Shown: positions 29,280-39,261, counted from the first letter of the stretch. The stretch: 64,000 bases of DNA from Baia soyae (GCF_004341445.1 NZ_SLXV01000012.1:1-64000), one strand, 5' to 3'. Numbers and translations are program-made. The notes: generated by a model from the letters alone, not told the origin.

Positions 29280-30134
29280 GTGACAGATCATATATTTGAG
29301 CATCTTCGTGTTGGATTTATCGGCGCGGGTTCGATTACAGAGGCCATGATTGCAGGATTGACTAGGGGGAGAGTGATCCCGTCGTGTAATATATCAGTGG
29401 TGAATCGTTCTAACTGTGCTAGACTACAAGAGTTAGCTGACCGCTATCAATTAACTCGTCATTCTCATGATGAGCAAGCTATTTTAGAGTCGGATGTCAT
29501 CGTACTCGCGATCAAACCAAAAGTGGCTAGTCAAGTTTTGCAGGTTTGGGGCCCTAAGTTTAGGGAGAATCAATTGATTCTTTCCGTGATCGCAGGCGTG
29601 AGTACAAATCAGATCGAAGCGGCGTGTCCGCAAAAAGTAGCCGTTGTACGAACGATGCCGAATACCTCAGCGGCAGTAGGTAGATCGGCAACTGCCATTT
29701 GTAAGGGGCAGCATGTGAAGGAATATAACTTCGCCACCGCTAAAACGATTCTAGAGTCAATCGGAATCGTGCTAGAGGTTCAGGAGTCGCAGATGGATGC
29801 TGTAACAGGGCTTGCAGGGAGTGGACCGGCCTATTTCTACTACATGGTAGAAGCCATGCAAAAAGCAGGGGTCTACGTGGGGCTCGAATCTGATATCGCT
29901 CGACAATTTATTATTCAAACTTGTATCGGTGCTGCGGAGATGCTAATCCATACTGGAAAAGAACCGTCTCGTCTACGTGAAGAAGTTACTTCCGAGGGAG
30001 GTACGACTTTTGCAGGATTGAAGGCGTTGAAGAAATTCTATTTTGAAGAGGCGATTTGTGAGGCGATTTTGAAAGCCACAGAACGTTCACAAGAGTTGGG
30101 CAAACCCACGAGCCACTTGAGCTCTCGATGTTAG
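29280..30134 (+). CDS. proC: pyrroline-5-carboxylate reductase ProC
   Basis: 284 residues from GTG behind AAGGAGG. Final step of proline synthesis, NAD(P)H-dependent. The Rossmann motif is VGFIGAGSITEAMIAG. ILSVIAGVSTNQIE and VVRTMPNTSAAVG lie near residues 103-130, and the signature AVTGLAGSGPAYFYYMVEAM near 175 is followed by VTSEGGTTFAGLKAL. Control by the upstream proline T-box fits this function. Confidence 0.96.
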   Translation: MTDHIFEHLRVGFIGAGSITEAMIAGLTRGRVIPSCNISVVNRSNCARLQELADRYQLTRHSHDEQAILESDVIVLAIKPKVASQVLQVWGPKFRENQLILSVIAGVSTNQIEAACPQKVAVVRTMPNTSAAVGRSATAICKGQHVKEYNFATAKTILESIGIVLEVQESQMDAVTGLAGSGPAYFYYMVEAMQKAGVYVGLESDIARQFIIQTCIGAAEMLIHTGKEPSRLREEVTSEGGTTFAGLKALKKFYFEEAICEAILKATERSQELGKPTSHLSSRC

Positions 30135-30152
30135 AGAGCTCTGTTTTTTCTT
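30119..30152 (+). terminator. proC terminator overlapping its stop codon
   Basis: GAGCTCTC pairs with GAGAGCTC around ATGTTA, then TGTTTTTT follows. The left arm is inside the last codons of proC. Confidence 0.85.
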
Positions 30153-30349
30153 ACTTGGTAATATTTACATCATTGTAAATATGAATAAAAATATATATCA
30201 TAATCACATCGTTGAGGTAAAGGATAACAGAATTAAAGATTTTCATTTACTCCAAAAAAGCAGATCACGAAAATAAATTCTGAAACGTTTGTTTTATATC
30301 TTTCAGATTTTGGCAATAAAGGAAAATAGGAACGCTTTTCTGGAGGTGA

Positions 30350-30904
30350 GTGGAAATCTTACAGAATCGAGGCGACATGGTGCGGGTAGAGAGTTACAAG
30401 CACCAAGATGTTTTGCACCGAATCTGGAAAACCTCTTTTGTCCTTCATGAAGATGATCGTCAATTAGTGATTGCCAATGAAGACGTCGAAGTCATCCAGC
30501 CGGATGGAACCGATGCAGTCTTTGCTGGCATAGCCATTACGATTTTTCCCAAGGACGAATGGTTTAATACGGTTTGCGTGTACAGGAATTCGGACAAGCT
30601 CCGATACTATTACACCAACATCGCCTCACCTGTGATATTGGATCGCACGAAAAATGTCATAACCTATATCGATTATGACCTTGATGTTATCACCTATTCT
30701 GATTTAAGATTTCAAATTGTGGATCAGGATGAGTACGAGGTAAATCAAGTTCGATACGCGTACCCCTCACAGGTAATGTTACAGATTGAACAAGCTGTAC
30801 ATAAGATCACAGATCTGATCCATACCCGATCAGCTCCATTTGCTCCAGAAATTGCCCCATATTGGTTCAGGCAGTATCGTTCCCTGATCAAAGGAGAGGG
30901 ATGA
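30350..30904 (+). CDS. DUF402 protein, probable nucleoside di/triphosphate phosphatase (YgaC-like)
   Basis: 184 residues from GTG behind TGGAGGTG. The conserved central part VCVYRNSDKLRYYYTNIASP then ITYIDYDLDVI and the DEYEVNQ segment are those of the DUF402 family. Staphylococcal and Bacillus relatives hydrolyse nucleoside di- and triphosphates with Mg or Mn; the Asp-rich YIDYDLDV stretch fits the metal site. The stop lies 5 bases before lepB, so they are probably co-transcribed. Confidence 0.88.
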   Translation: MEILQNRGDMVRVESYKHQDVLHRIWKTSFVLHEDDRQLVIANEDVEVIQPDGTDAVFAGIAITIFPKDEWFNTVCVYRNSDKLRYYYTNIASPVILDRTKNVITYIDYDLDVITYSDLRFQIVDQDEYEVNQVRYAYPSQVMLQIEQAVHKITDLIHTRSAPFAPEIAPYWFRQYRSLIKGEG

Positions 30905-30908
30905 TGGA

Positions 30909-31445
30909 GTGAATGTAGTCAGTATCGTTCAACATCGTGTAACAAAGTGGATTGTCTTGGCGCTGTTTGGCGTATCAATCGCTATTGGAGTAAACCAATT
31001 TATACTTGCGATGTCAATCGTAAACGGAACATCCATGCAACCAACCCTACACGATGGAGATCGTTTGTTAGTCAACAAATTTTCATTTTTGTTTCACACA
31101 CCAGAGCGAGGGGATGTTGTCACGTTCCAAGATCCCTCCGACGCAAATCGATATCTCGTAAAACGAGTGATCGGGGTCCCAGCTGACCGGATTGAGATAA
31201 AAGACGGAAAGCTTCTGCGAAATGGACAGGTCGTAACAGAACCCTATATCGATACCAGGATTGAAGATGGAAATTTCGGACCGATTGTAGTGCAAAAAGG
31301 AACGATTTTTGTGATGGGAGATAACCGGCACCGCTTTGCTTCTCGAGATAGCAGATACGATACAGTAGGACAGGTTTCTGTGCGATTGATCGAGGGAAAA
31401 GTAGAATGGATTCTATGGAGACCATCCCTAAGTGCCCATCTTTGA
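30909..31445 (+). CDS. lepB: signal peptidase I
   Basis: 178 residues from GTG behind AGGAGAGG. One N-terminal membrane anchor (about 14-35) puts the catalytic domain outside. Ser42 in NGTSMQPTLHDGDRLLVNK and Lys85 in YLVKRVIGVPAD form the dyad; MGDNRHRFASRDSR is the box E segment. Size and layout match the short SipS-type enzymes of Bacillus that remove signal peptides from exported proteins. Confidence 0.95.
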   Translation: MNVVSIVQHRVTKWIVLALFGVSIAIGVNQFILAMSIVNGTSMQPTLHDGDRLLVNKFSFLFHTPERGDVVTFQDPSDANRYLVKRVIGVPADRIEIKDGKLLRNGQVVTEPYIDTRIEDGNFGPIVVQKGTIFVMGDNRHRFASRDSRYDTVGQVSVRLIEGKVEWILWRPSLSAHL

Positions 31446-31506
31446 CCAATTTTTAAAAACTATTGCAAATGTGGTTAAAAGTCAAAGATTGTTCACAAAA
31501 ATTAAT

Positions 31507-31565
31507 TTGCCTATGTGGAAAAAAAGAGCATAATAGGTAAAGTACATTTCAATCTTTCGAAAATC
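31507..31565 (+). promoter_or_regulatory. codY promoter with a candidate CodY box
   Basis: -35 TTGCCT (31507-31512), an 18-base spacer and -10 TAATAG (31531-31536). Just downstream, AATCTTTCGAAAATC (31551-31565) matches the CodY consensus AATTTTCWGAAAATT at about 11 of 15 positions. The site is well placed for autoregulation by road-block. Both calls are by eye. Confidence 0.45.
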
Positions 31566-31663
31566 AAATCCTGTTGAAAAAAATCCTCTTTTGTCAGAAT
31601 TGGCGTTTTGGCAATAAGGTCCATTTAAATGATAGGTTTGCAAAAAATAGGAGGCATTTATTC

Positions 31664-32443
31664 ATGAACTTGCTAGACAAAACACGTAGAATTTCAAAGA
31701 TCTTACAAAAAAACGTAGGTCACCACTTGGTGGATTTTGATGAGGTTGCACAAGCACTTTGCGACGTTATTTCTTCTAACATCTATGTTGTAAATCCAGA
31801 AGGAAAAATGATGGGTCTTGCTACGAATCATGACTTTGAAAATGAGCGCATGCAAAAATATCAGACTAATCGCGAATTCCCAGCTGACTATGCTCGTCTT
31901 CTTATGGAAGTAGATCATACAATGCCAAACATTGGGGTTGATAGTCCCTACACTGCATATCCATATGAAATGAAGGAAATGTTCCGTGAAGGTCTTACCA
32001 CATTGGTTCCAATTATCGGTGGCGGAGATCGTTTAGGTACACTCGTTCTTTCTCGAGTGAATGAATCCTTTGTAGACGATGACCTCATCTTGGCCGAATA
32101 TGGTGCGACTGTAGTAGGAATGGAAGTACTTCGCGAACGTGCTGGTAAAGTAGAAGATGAAGCTCGTAGCCGTGCAGTGGTTCAACTTGCGATTAGCTCT
32201 CTTTCTTTCTCAGAGTTAGAAGCAGCAGAACACATCTTCAACGAACTAGATGGCTTAGAAGGCTTACTAGTAGCAAGTAAGATTGCGGATCGTGTCGGAA
32301 TTACCCGTTCTGTAATTGTAAACGCACTTCGTAAATTAGAATCTGCTGGTGTAGTAGAGTCCCGTTCCCTAGGAATGAAAGGTACTTACATCAAAATTCT
32401 AAACGCGAAATTGTTACCAGCGTTGGAAAAAGCGCGTCATTAA
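31664..32443 (+). CDS. codY: GTP-sensing transcriptional pleiotropic repressor CodY
   Basis: 259 residues from the ATG at 31664 behind AGGAGG; the frame is open further upstream, but homologues start at LLDKTR. The GAF domain (about 1-155) binds branched-chain amino acids, and a GTP effect is known in Bacillus. The C-terminal winged helix-turn-helix is very conserved: [19 protein letters not shown] near residues 203-221. It represses starvation and competence genes in rich conditions. Here it is a single gene outside the xerC-hslVU-codY context of B. subtilis. Confidence 0.96.
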   Translation: MNLLDKTRRISKILQKNVGHHLVDFDEVAQALCDVISSNIYVVNPEGKMMGLATNHDFENERMQKYQTNREFPADYARLLMEVDHTMPNIGVDSPYTAYPYEMKEMFREGLTTLVPIIGGGDRLGTLVLSRVNESFVDDDLILAEYGATVVGMEVLRERAGKVEDEARSRAVVQLAISSLSFSELEAAEHIFNELDGLEGLLVASKIADRVGITRSVIVNALRKLESAGVVESRSLGMKGTYIKILNAKLLPALEKARH

Positions 32444-32463
32444 TTTCACGCTAATAAGAAAGT

Positions 32464-32497
32464 AAGACCGAGAGCATGATTGTTCTCGGTCTTTTTG
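32464..32497 (+). terminator. codY terminator
   Basis: AAGACCGAGA pairs with TCTCGGTCTT around a loop near 32475-32481, followed by TTTTT. Confidence 0.88.
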
Positions 32498-32563
32498 TGT
32501 GTTGGTACTCTGTTTTTGATATACTAGGGGCACCAGATTCGATGGTATGTAGGAGATGAAAAT

Positions 32564-34333
32564 ATGGGAAGTGTTCGAAGATATCTCCAATTTGTAAAGC
32601 CCTATCGGAAGCAGATTGTAGGTACAATGGGGATCGGGATGATTAAGTTTGGCATCCCGTTGTTATTGCCTCTTATGCTTAAGTATGTGATCGACCATAT
32701 ACTGCTATCTGGGATGGCCAGGGAAGAACAGATGCGGCAACTATGGTGGATTACAGTAGGTGCTTTTTTCTTATTTACAGTCGTACGAATCCCCGCGGAG
32801 TATTACAGGCAATATTTCGCCCAATGGACGGCCAATCGTGTTTTATTTGATGTGCGGAATCAGATGTATGATCATATCCAGCGATTATCACTCCGCTATT
32901 ACAATAATCAAAAAGTAGGGCAAGTGATTTCACGCGTGATTAACGATGTGGAACAAACAAAAGAGTTTGTGATTACGGGCATGATGAATGTTTGGTTGGA
33001 TTTTATCACTTTATTTATTGCGGTGGGAATGATGATCTGGATCGATCCATGGATGACCTTAATCTCGCTTTCGATCTTCCCGTTATATGGGCTTAGTGTG
33101 AAGTACTTTTATCAGAATCTACGGAAGTACACACGTGAGAGATCACAAGCATTGAGCGAGTTACAAGGGCACCTTCACGAGAAGATTCAGGGGATTCCTG
33201 TGATCCGTGCTTTTCATCTTGAAGACCATGAGCAAGTCCAGTTTCAAAAGCGGAATCGCCATTTTCTCGAAAAAGCGTTGACTCATACACGTTGGACAGC
33301 GAAAACATTTGCTTCTGTTAATACGATTACCGATTTAGCCCCGATTATTGTGATTGCGGTGTCTGCTTACCAAGTCATACAGGGTGGACTTACTCTGGGG
33401 GCTATGACAGCCTTCTATGGCTATCTAGGACTGATCTATTCACCCGTACGTCGACTTGTAAACGCCTCTACTACGCTTACCCAAGCACACGCTTCTATGG
33501 ATCGTGTATTTGAGTTTCTGGATGAGTCTTACGACATAGTGGACCGTCCCGATGCATATGTAGTGAAAGAGGTACAAGGAAAGATTGACTTTCATGAGGT
33601 TGAGTTTTCTTACGGGAAAGAACGAGATCCTGTTCTAAAAAATATAAATTTAGAGATAGAAGCGGGTCAGATGATTGCCTTAGTTGGACCGTCTGGTGGG
33701 GGTAAATCATCTATCGTTGGACTAATTCCACGTTTTTTTGATGTGACGAAAGGTAGTATAAAAGTAGATGGTCGGGACGTGCGTGACTACACGCAGGAAA
33801 GCTTGCGAAAACAGATCGGATTCGTTCTTCAAGATAACTTTCTTTTTAGTGGGACGATCGCTGAAAACATTCGGATGGGGAATATAGAGGCTTCAGAAAG
33901 TGAGATGGTAGAGGCCGCAAAAGCCGCAAATGCGCACGATTTTATTATGCAACTTCCTCAGGGCTATCAAACGGAAATTGGAGAGCGTGGTGTAAAATTA
34001 TCGGGTGGACAGAAGCAACGTTTAGCGATTGCTCGTGTGTTTCAAAAAGATCCTCGGATTATTATCTTGGATGAGGCTACATCCGCGCTTGATTTGCAAT
34101 CGGAATCACTGGTTCAGGAATCACTGGAGAGACTTGCTAAGAATCGAACCACGATCGTAGTGGCTCACAGGTTGTCTACGATTACCCATGCGGATCAGAT
34201 CGTTGTCATTGATAAAGGAGAAGTGGTGGAGAAGGGAACACATGAACAGCTCCTATTACGTGAGGGTCTTTATAGTGAACTTTTTCACGTACAAAATTTA
34301 GATGCTCTTTCCAATGAAAAAAACAAATTTTGA
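32564..34333 (+). CDS. ABC exporter, fused membrane and ATPase domains
   Basis: 589 residues, the length of half-size homodimeric exporters such as BmrA and MsbA. Six transmembrane helices lie in residues 1-310, with DVRNQMYDHIQRLSLRYY and QVISRVINDVEQTKEF in the coupling regions. The nucleotide-binding domain contains Walker A GPSGGGKSS near 378, Q-loop FVLQDNFLF, signature LSGGQKQRLAIARV, Walker B IIILDEATSALD and switch His in VVAHRLST. Substrate cannot be told from sequence. GTAGGAGATG precedes the ATG; it is monocistronic. Confidence 0.92.
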   Translation: MGSVRRYLQFVKPYRKQIVGTMGIGMIKFGIPLLLPLMLKYVIDHILLSGMAREEQMRQLWWITVGAFFLFTVVRIPAEYYRQYFAQWTANRVLFDVRNQMYDHIQRLSLRYYNNQKVGQVISRVINDVEQTKEFVITGMMNVWLDFITLFIAVGMMIWIDPWMTLISLSIFPLYGLSVKYFYQNLRKYTRERSQALSELQGHLHEKIQGIPVIRAFHLEDHEQVQFQKRNRHFLEKALTHTRWTAKTFASVNTITDLAPIIVIAVSAYQVIQGGLTLGAMTAFYGYLGLIYSPVRRLVNASTTLTQAHASMDRVFEFLDESYDIVDRPDAYVVKEVQGKIDFHEVEFSYGKERDPVLKNINLEIEAGQMIALVGPSGGGKSSIVGLIPRFFDVTKGSIKVDGRDVRDYTQESLRKQIGFVLQDNFLFSGTIAENIRMGNIEASESEMVEAAKAANAHDFIMQLPQGYQTEIGERGVKLSGGQKQRLAIARVFQKDPRIIILDEATSALDLQSESLVQESLERLAKNRTTIVVAHRLSTITHADQIVVIDKGEVVEKGTHEQLLLREGLYSELFHVQNLDALSNEKNKF

Positions 34334-34635
34334 TTCCATGAAATTTTGACATAAAATATTCACATACTATGTAACAAGGTTCGTTTATGGATGGAATACC
34401 ATGCGAATTAAGGGAACTTTGAAGCAAGTAAATGTTATTATACGAAAATGCGGGAGAAAACAAATCCTTTCTATCTTATCTGGAAATCTTTCTGCCCTTG
34501 CACGAACATCCATCATCAACTAAAATGATGTTGGTATCAAGCGTAAATCAGGGATTGTGAATAAAAGTATTTGCTTGAAAAAGGATGTTAACAATCAGCT
34601 TCTTGGTTGGACGTAAACAAGGAGGGAGGTTTGTT
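34334..34635 (+). other. intergenic leader before ctaB
   Basis: About 300 bases. A possible -35 TTGACA lies at 34346-34351, with poorly matching -10 candidates near 34368. No terminator is seen after the ABC gene and no riboswitch is recognised. The strong GGAGGGAGG at its right end belongs to ctaB. Confidence 0.4.
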
Positions 34636-35565
34636 ATGTCAAGATCTGCTGAGAGAGCATTAGCTTCCCAGTCTCTCATGGATGTAGGTAAATCAACGTG
34701 GCGCGATTACTACGAAGTTACGAAGCCAGGTATTAATAAGTCAAATCTGCTCGCGACATTTACGGGCTTTTGGCTGGCTTCTGGTTTTCAGCATTTTGAT
34801 TTTCTAAACCTACTATGGACGCTCCTCGGAACGGCATTGGTGATTGCAGGAGGCTGTGTGTTAAATAATTTTTACGATCGAGATATCGATCCAAAAATGA
34901 ATCGCACAGAGACCAGAGCAGTCCCTGAAGGTCGAATTAAGCCGATGGTTGCGTTATGGTACGGCATATTTTTAAGTGTGGCAGGATTTATTGTACTTGG
35001 TGTACTGGTCAATGCCGCTACAGCATTCTTGGGTTTTATTGGGTTCTTTGTATATGTGATGATTTATACAATGTGGCTGAAGCGTACGAGTGTGTGGAAT
35101 ACTGTAGTAGGTGGTGTCTCTGGTGCTGTGCCCCCGATGATCGGTTGGGTGGCTGTTACCGAGCGGATCGATTTAACCGCTTGGGCTCTTTTCTTGGTCT
35201 TGTTCATGTGGCAACCCCCTCACTTCTTTGCGCTGGCGATGCGTCGGGTAGAAGAATACCGCGCTGCTGGGATTCCGATGTTACCAGTGATAAAAGGGTT
35301 TGCTGAGACCAAGATCCAAATGCTACTCTTTACCCTCTTGTTGTTGCCTTCATCCCTCTTATTGTTCTTTACTGGGGCGAGTGGTTGGGTGTATTTAACG
35401 GCAGCAACCATACTAGGGGTTGTCTACATCATCCTTTCTATTAAAGGCTTTTATGCCAAGGATGATATCGCTTGGGCTAAGATGATGTTTCTCTACTCGC
35501 TCATCTATCTCATGGGCATACTCTTAGTGATGGTGATTGACAAAGGAATTACATCCTTCTATTAG
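34636..35565 (+). CDS. ctaB: protoheme IX farnesyltransferase (heme O synthase) CtaB
   Basis: 309 residues from the ATG at 34636, 8 bases after GGAGGGAGG; an upstream in-frame start at 34585 is less likely. UbiA-superfamily prenyltransferase with about nine transmembrane helices. The first Asp-rich motif is NNFYDRDIDPKMNRTETR near 85. A second motif lies in the YTMWLKRTSVWN region, and MWQPPHFFALAMR near 195 is typical of CtaB. It farnesylates heme B to heme O for the oxidase encoded next. It lies 100 bases before ctaC. Confidence 0.95.
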   Translation: MSRSAERALASQSLMDVGKSTWRDYYEVTKPGINKSNLLATFTGFWLASGFQHFDFLNLLWTLLGTALVIAGGCVLNNFYDRDIDPKMNRTETRAVPEGRIKPMVALWYGIFLSVAGFIVLGVLVNAATAFLGFIGFFVYVMIYTMWLKRTSVWNTVVGGVSGAVPPMIGWVAVTERIDLTAWALFLVLFMWQPPHFFALAMRRVEEYRAAGIPMLPVIKGFAETKIQMLLFTLLLLPSSLLLFFTGASGWVYLTAATILGVVYIILSIKGFYAKDDIAWAKMMFLYSLIYLMGILLVMVIDKGITSFY

Positions 35566-35679
35566 ATGTGAACAAGTAGGGTTTTGTTGCCCTGCATTTA
35601 TTCAATCAGTTCTTTTCAGGATTCGGGGTTATACTGAGTTTATGAGAGGAACTGTCTTCAGAAAGTGAGGTTGAATGTA

Positions 35680-36699
35680 GTGAGCCGAAAAGGTTTATGG
35701 CGAATATTAGCTGTACTTGCCCTAGCGATGCTTGTATTAGCAGGCTGTGATTCAAGTAAAATACTACCAAGTGATGCACTCAATGTACTTGATCCTAAAG
35801 GGACCGCGGGTGAAAAGAGCTTAGACTTAATCTATTTTAGTATTGCGATCATGCTAGTGGTTTTTGCTATTGTAATGGCTATTTTTATCTATGTTTTAGT
35901 GAAGTTTCGAAAGCGTGAAGGGGTAACGTTAGACCGTTCCAAATACAAGGATCATAATACTGTGTTGGAAATTATCTGGACGGTTCTTCCGATTGCGGCT
36001 CTGGTAGCGCTCGCAATTCCGACTGTGAAGTATACCTTCGATCTTGCTGAAGTACCAAAAGGCGACGATGTGTTGGTGGTAGAAGTTGTCGGTCATCAAT
36101 ATTGGTGGGAATTTAAATATCCGAAACAAGGATTTAAAACGGCTCAAGAATTACATATACCTGTTGGGAAGAAAGTTCACTTTAAAATTACAGGTACTGA
36201 TGTACTTCATGCATTCTGGGTTCCAGCACTTGGGGGTAAGATGGACGTAATCCCTGGACGTGTCAACGAGCTTACACTTGATGCGAAAAAAGCAGGATTA
36301 TACCACGGTAAATGTGCAGAGCTTTGTGGAGCGAGTCATGCTTTGATGGACTTTAAAGTTGTCGCAGAAGAACAAGCTGATTTTGATAAGTGGATTGCGA
36401 AGATGTCTGCTCCTCCAGCACCTGTTGTGACAGCGAAAGAAAAGCAGGGTGAAGAGATCTTTAATAGTTCTTGTATCAAATGTCATGCTGGTATGGATCC
36501 AAAAAGAGAAGGCCCAGATTTGACGAAGTTTGGTAACCGTCAGTCCATTGCAGGTATTCTTAAGTACGATGAAAAGAACCTAAAAGCTTGGCTAAAAGAT
36601 CCCAAATCGATCAAGCCAGGTACGAAGATGGAGAAATTTGACTTCCTGAATGATCAAGAGCTTGATGCTCTAACGCAATACTTAATGAATCGCAAATAA
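35680..36699 (+). CDS. ctaC: cytochrome c oxidase subunit II with fused cytochrome c domain (caa3) CtaC
   Basis: 339 residues from GTG at 35680; a GTG at 35665 is alternative. A lipoprotein signal with lipobox LVLAGC is followed by two transmembrane helices. The CuA domain has DVLHAFWVP near residue 173 and CAELCGASHALM near 211. A C-terminal cytochrome c domain binds heme through CIKCH near 265, with a distal Met in the KPGTKMEKF segment near 310. The fused heme marks this as a caa3 enzyme that takes electrons through its own cytochrome c. Confidence 0.95.
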   Translation: MSRKGLWRILAVLALAMLVLAGCDSSKILPSDALNVLDPKGTAGEKSLDLIYFSIAIMLVVFAIVMAIFIYVLVKFRKREGVTLDRSKYKDHNTVLEIIWTVLPIAALVALAIPTVKYTFDLAEVPKGDDVLVVEVVGHQYWWEFKYPKQGFKTAQELHIPVGKKVHFKITGTDVLHAFWVPALGGKMDVIPGRVNELTLDAKKAGLYHGKCAELCGASHALMDFKVVAEEQADFDKWIAKMSAPPAPVVTAKEKQGEEIFNSSCIKCHAGMDPKREGPDLTKFGNRQSIAGILKYDEKNLKAWLKDPKSIKPGTKMEKFDFLNDQELDALTQYLMNRK

Positions 36700-36736
36700 G
36701 ACTCCTGTCTTGTGAGGTAACGAAGGAGGGACTACC

Positions 36737-38647
36737 TTGGGTACATTGCTTATCATGATTGTTTTCGGGCTATTCTTTGCAGCGATTTTTACAGGGGGAT
36801 ATAATAATACCCTGATCCAACGTGCGCGTAAGACCACAGCCTGGGATTGGCTTACCTCGGTGGACCATAAAAAAATTGGTGTCATGTATTTTATGGCGGG
36901 GATCTTTTACTTTGTAGTAGGAGGTTTGGAGGCGCTCTTCATGCGCTACCAATTATTGGTTCCTGGAAATGATGCTTTTGTAGGACGTACTTTTAACGAA
37001 TTACTTACAATGCATGGTACAACGATGATCTTCTTTGCGGCTATGCCACTGATTTTTGGTTTGATAAACGTGGTTATGCCTCTGCAAATCGGTGCGCGCG
37101 ACGTTGCGTTTCCGTTTCTAAACTCTTTGGGTTTCTGGTTGTTCTTCTTCGGAGCGCTTTTGACGAATATGGGATGGATATTCGGTGGAGCTCCTGATGC
37201 TGGTTGGACTTCCTATGTACAATTAGCCTTGAATGAATATAGCCCGGGGCCTGGGGTCGATTATTATGTACTCGGCTTGCAGATAGCGGGTGCAGGAACG
37301 ACGATGAGTGGGATTAACTTCCTCGTCACCATTTTAAACATGCGTACGAAAGGCATGAGCCTACTTCGTATGCCAATGTTTACATGGACATCACTGATTA
37401 CTTCTGTGTTGATTATCTTTGCAATGCCTCCCCTTACCATTGCACTTCTCTTATTGATGATGGATCGCCTTTTCGGAGCGAATTTCTTCGATCATGTAAT
37501 GGGTGGTAGTGCGGTGCTTTGGGAGCATTTGTTCTGGATCTTCGGTCACCCAGAGGTATACATTGTAGTTCTCCCTGCGTTTGGGATTATGTCTGATATC
37601 TTCTCGACATTCTCTAAAAAGAAACTGTTTGGTTATAACTCGATGGTGTTCGCAACATCATTAATTGGATTCTTAGGCTTCATGGTATGGGTTCACCATA
37701 TGTTTACTGTAGGCCTCGGTCCTGTATCGAACTCCATTTTTGCTATCGCAACGATGCTCATTGCGATTCCAACGGGTATCAAAGTATTTAACTGGTTGTT
37801 TACTATGTGGGGCGGAGAATTAACCTTTCCAGTCGCCATGAAGTGGGCAATTGGCTTTATTCCAACATTCGTTATTGGTGGTATGACGGGGATTATGCTT
37901 GCTGCTCCTCCGGCCGACTTCCAATATCAAGATAGCTATTTCGTAGTAGCTCACTTCCACTATGTGTTAATTGGTGGTACGGTATTTGCTCTTCTTGCTG
38001 GAGCATACTACTGGTGGCCGAAAATGTTTGGTAAGATGTTAAGTGAAAGACTAGGAAATTGGCATTTCTGGCTTTTCTTTATCGGATTCCATCTAACATT
38101 CTTCCCGCAACATTTCTTGGGACTCTTCGGTATGCCACGTCGTGTGTTTACCTACGAACCAAATGTAGGGCTAGAATATATTAACCAAGTGAGTACATTC
38201 GGTGCGATTCTCATGGGAATCGGAACCATTATCTTTGCTTGGAATATGATTCAATCGTTCCGTTCCAAAAAAATTGCTGCTGCAGATCCTTGGGATGGTC
38301 GTTCATTGGAGTGGGCTACTGAGACTCCAGTTCCTTTCTATAACTTTGCACAACTACCAGAAGTTCGCGGTGTAGATGCATTCTGGCTCGAAAAACAAGC
38401 AGGAAACAAGCAGATGACTCCTGCTGAGCCGTTAGGTAAGATTCATATGCCATCTGGCTCTCATATCCCATTCTTGATGTCGATTGCCCTCTTTGTGGGT
38501 GGTTGGGGCTTAATCGCTCGTAGTTGGCAAATCGGTGTCATGGGGCTACTTGCGTTCGGCGTAACGATGTTCATGCGTTCCTTCGACCGTGATCATGGAT
38601 TCTATGTAAAACCGAAAGAACTCCTAGATAAGGAGGCGAAAAGTTAA
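36737..38647 (+). CDS. ctaD: cytochrome c oxidase subunit I CtaD
   Basis: 636 residues from TTG behind GGAGGG. Catalytic heme-copper subunit with at least 12 transmembrane helices. Seen: heme a ligand in MHGTTMIFF near residue 95, HPEVYIVVLP with the His-Tyr cross-link pair near 270, VWVHHMF with two CuB ligands near 318 and VVAHFHYVLIGG with heme a3 and a ligands near 405. The length with C-terminal extension is normal for Bacillus caa3 oxidases. The start lies 37 bases after ctaC and the end overlaps ctaE by 1 base. Confidence 0.96.
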   Translation: MGTLLIMIVFGLFFAAIFTGGYNNTLIQRARKTTAWDWLTSVDHKKIGVMYFMAGIFYFVVGGLEALFMRYQLLVPGNDAFVGRTFNELLTMHGTTMIFFAAMPLIFGLINVVMPLQIGARDVAFPFLNSLGFWLFFFGALLTNMGWIFGGAPDAGWTSYVQLALNEYSPGPGVDYYVLGLQIAGAGTTMSGINFLVTILNMRTKGMSLLRMPMFTWTSLITSVLIIFAMPPLTIALLLLMMDRLFGANFFDHVMGGSAVLWEHLFWIFGHPEVYIVVLPAFGIMSDIFSTFSKKKLFGYNSMVFATSLIGFLGFMVWVHHMFTVGLGPVSNSIFAIATMLIAIPTGIKVFNWLFTMWGGELTFPVAMKWAIGFIPTFVIGGMTGIMLAAPPADFQYQDSYFVVAHFHYVLIGGTVFALLAGAYYWWPKMFGKMLSERLGNWHFWLFFIGFHLTFFPQHFLGLFGMPRRVFTYEPNVGLEYINQVSTFGAILMGIGTIIFAWNMIQSFRSKKIAAADPWDGRSLEWATETPVPFYNFAQLPEVRGVDAFWLEKQAGNKQMTPAEPLGKIHMPSGSHIPFLMSIALFVGGWGLIARSWQIGVMGLLAFGVTMFMRSFDRDHGFYVKPKELLDKEAKS

Positions 38648-39261
38648 TGGCTCATCATCCAGTTGAAATCAAACCGGGGATGCATCTAGAGACAGCTACT
38701 TTTGAAGGTAAAAATAAAGTAATGGGCTTCTGGATGTTCCTTGGTGCTGAAACCGTATTGTTTGCTTGTTTGTTTGGTACGTATCTAGCGCTCCGTAATC
38801 AAACTGTAAATGGTCCAAGTGGGGCTGAATTGTTTGATCCGGTTCTTGTTGCGGTAGCGACAGCGATCTTGTTATTTAGTAGCTTAACCAGTGTTTTCGC
38901 CATGATGGCAATGAATAAGCTAGATAAAAAAGGAATGCTCTTCTGGTTGGGAGTAACCGTATTGCTTGGTCTCTCCTTCCTAGTTCTCGAGATCTATGAA
39001 TTTGTTCACTATATACATGAGGGTCATACCTTTATGAGTAGTGCCTTTGGTTCTTCCTTCTATGCTTTAGTTGGAACGCATGGTGCGCACGTAACCTTTG
39101 GGATCATTTGGATTTCGACGATTATGTATCAAGCTTGGAAATGGGGCATTAATACAGAAACAGCTCCTAAGCTATTTGTAAGTAGTCTGTATTGGCACTT
39201 TATCGACGTTGTATGGGTGTTTATCTTTACGTTGGTATATCTTCTCGGAATGGTGGGATAA
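38647..39261 (+). CDS. ctaE: cytochrome c oxidase subunit III CtaE
   Basis: 204 residues with five transmembrane helices, the short bacterial form. Characteristic parts are KVMGFWMFLGAETVLFACLF near residue 22, SSFYALVGTHGAHVTFGI near 136 and SLYWHFIDVVWVFIF near 180. GGAGG lies in the end of ctaD and the start ATG overlaps the ctaD stop by one base, implying coupled translation. It supports stability of the catalytic core. Confidence 0.95.
   Translation: MAHHPVEIKPGMHLETATFEGKNKVMGFWMFLGAETVLFACLFGTYLALRNQTVNGPSGAELFDPVLVAVATAILLFSSLTSVFAMMAMNKLDKKGMLFWLGVTVLLGLSFLVLEIYEFVHYIHEGHTFMSSAFGSSFYALVGTHGAHVTFGIIWISTIMYQAWKWGINTETAPKLFVSSLYWHFIDVVWVFIFTLVYLLGMVG

Noticed and set aside
31574-31663. 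Longer N-terminus for codY (30 extra codons from TTG)
   Set aside because: CodY homologues start at the LLDKTR-type sequence, and AGGAGG precedes the ATG at 31664.
34585-34635. Longer N-terminus for ctaB (17 extra codons)
   Set aside because: The best ribosome-binding site, GGAGGGAGG, lies inside this stretch and points to the ATG at 34636. The extra residues are not typical of the family.
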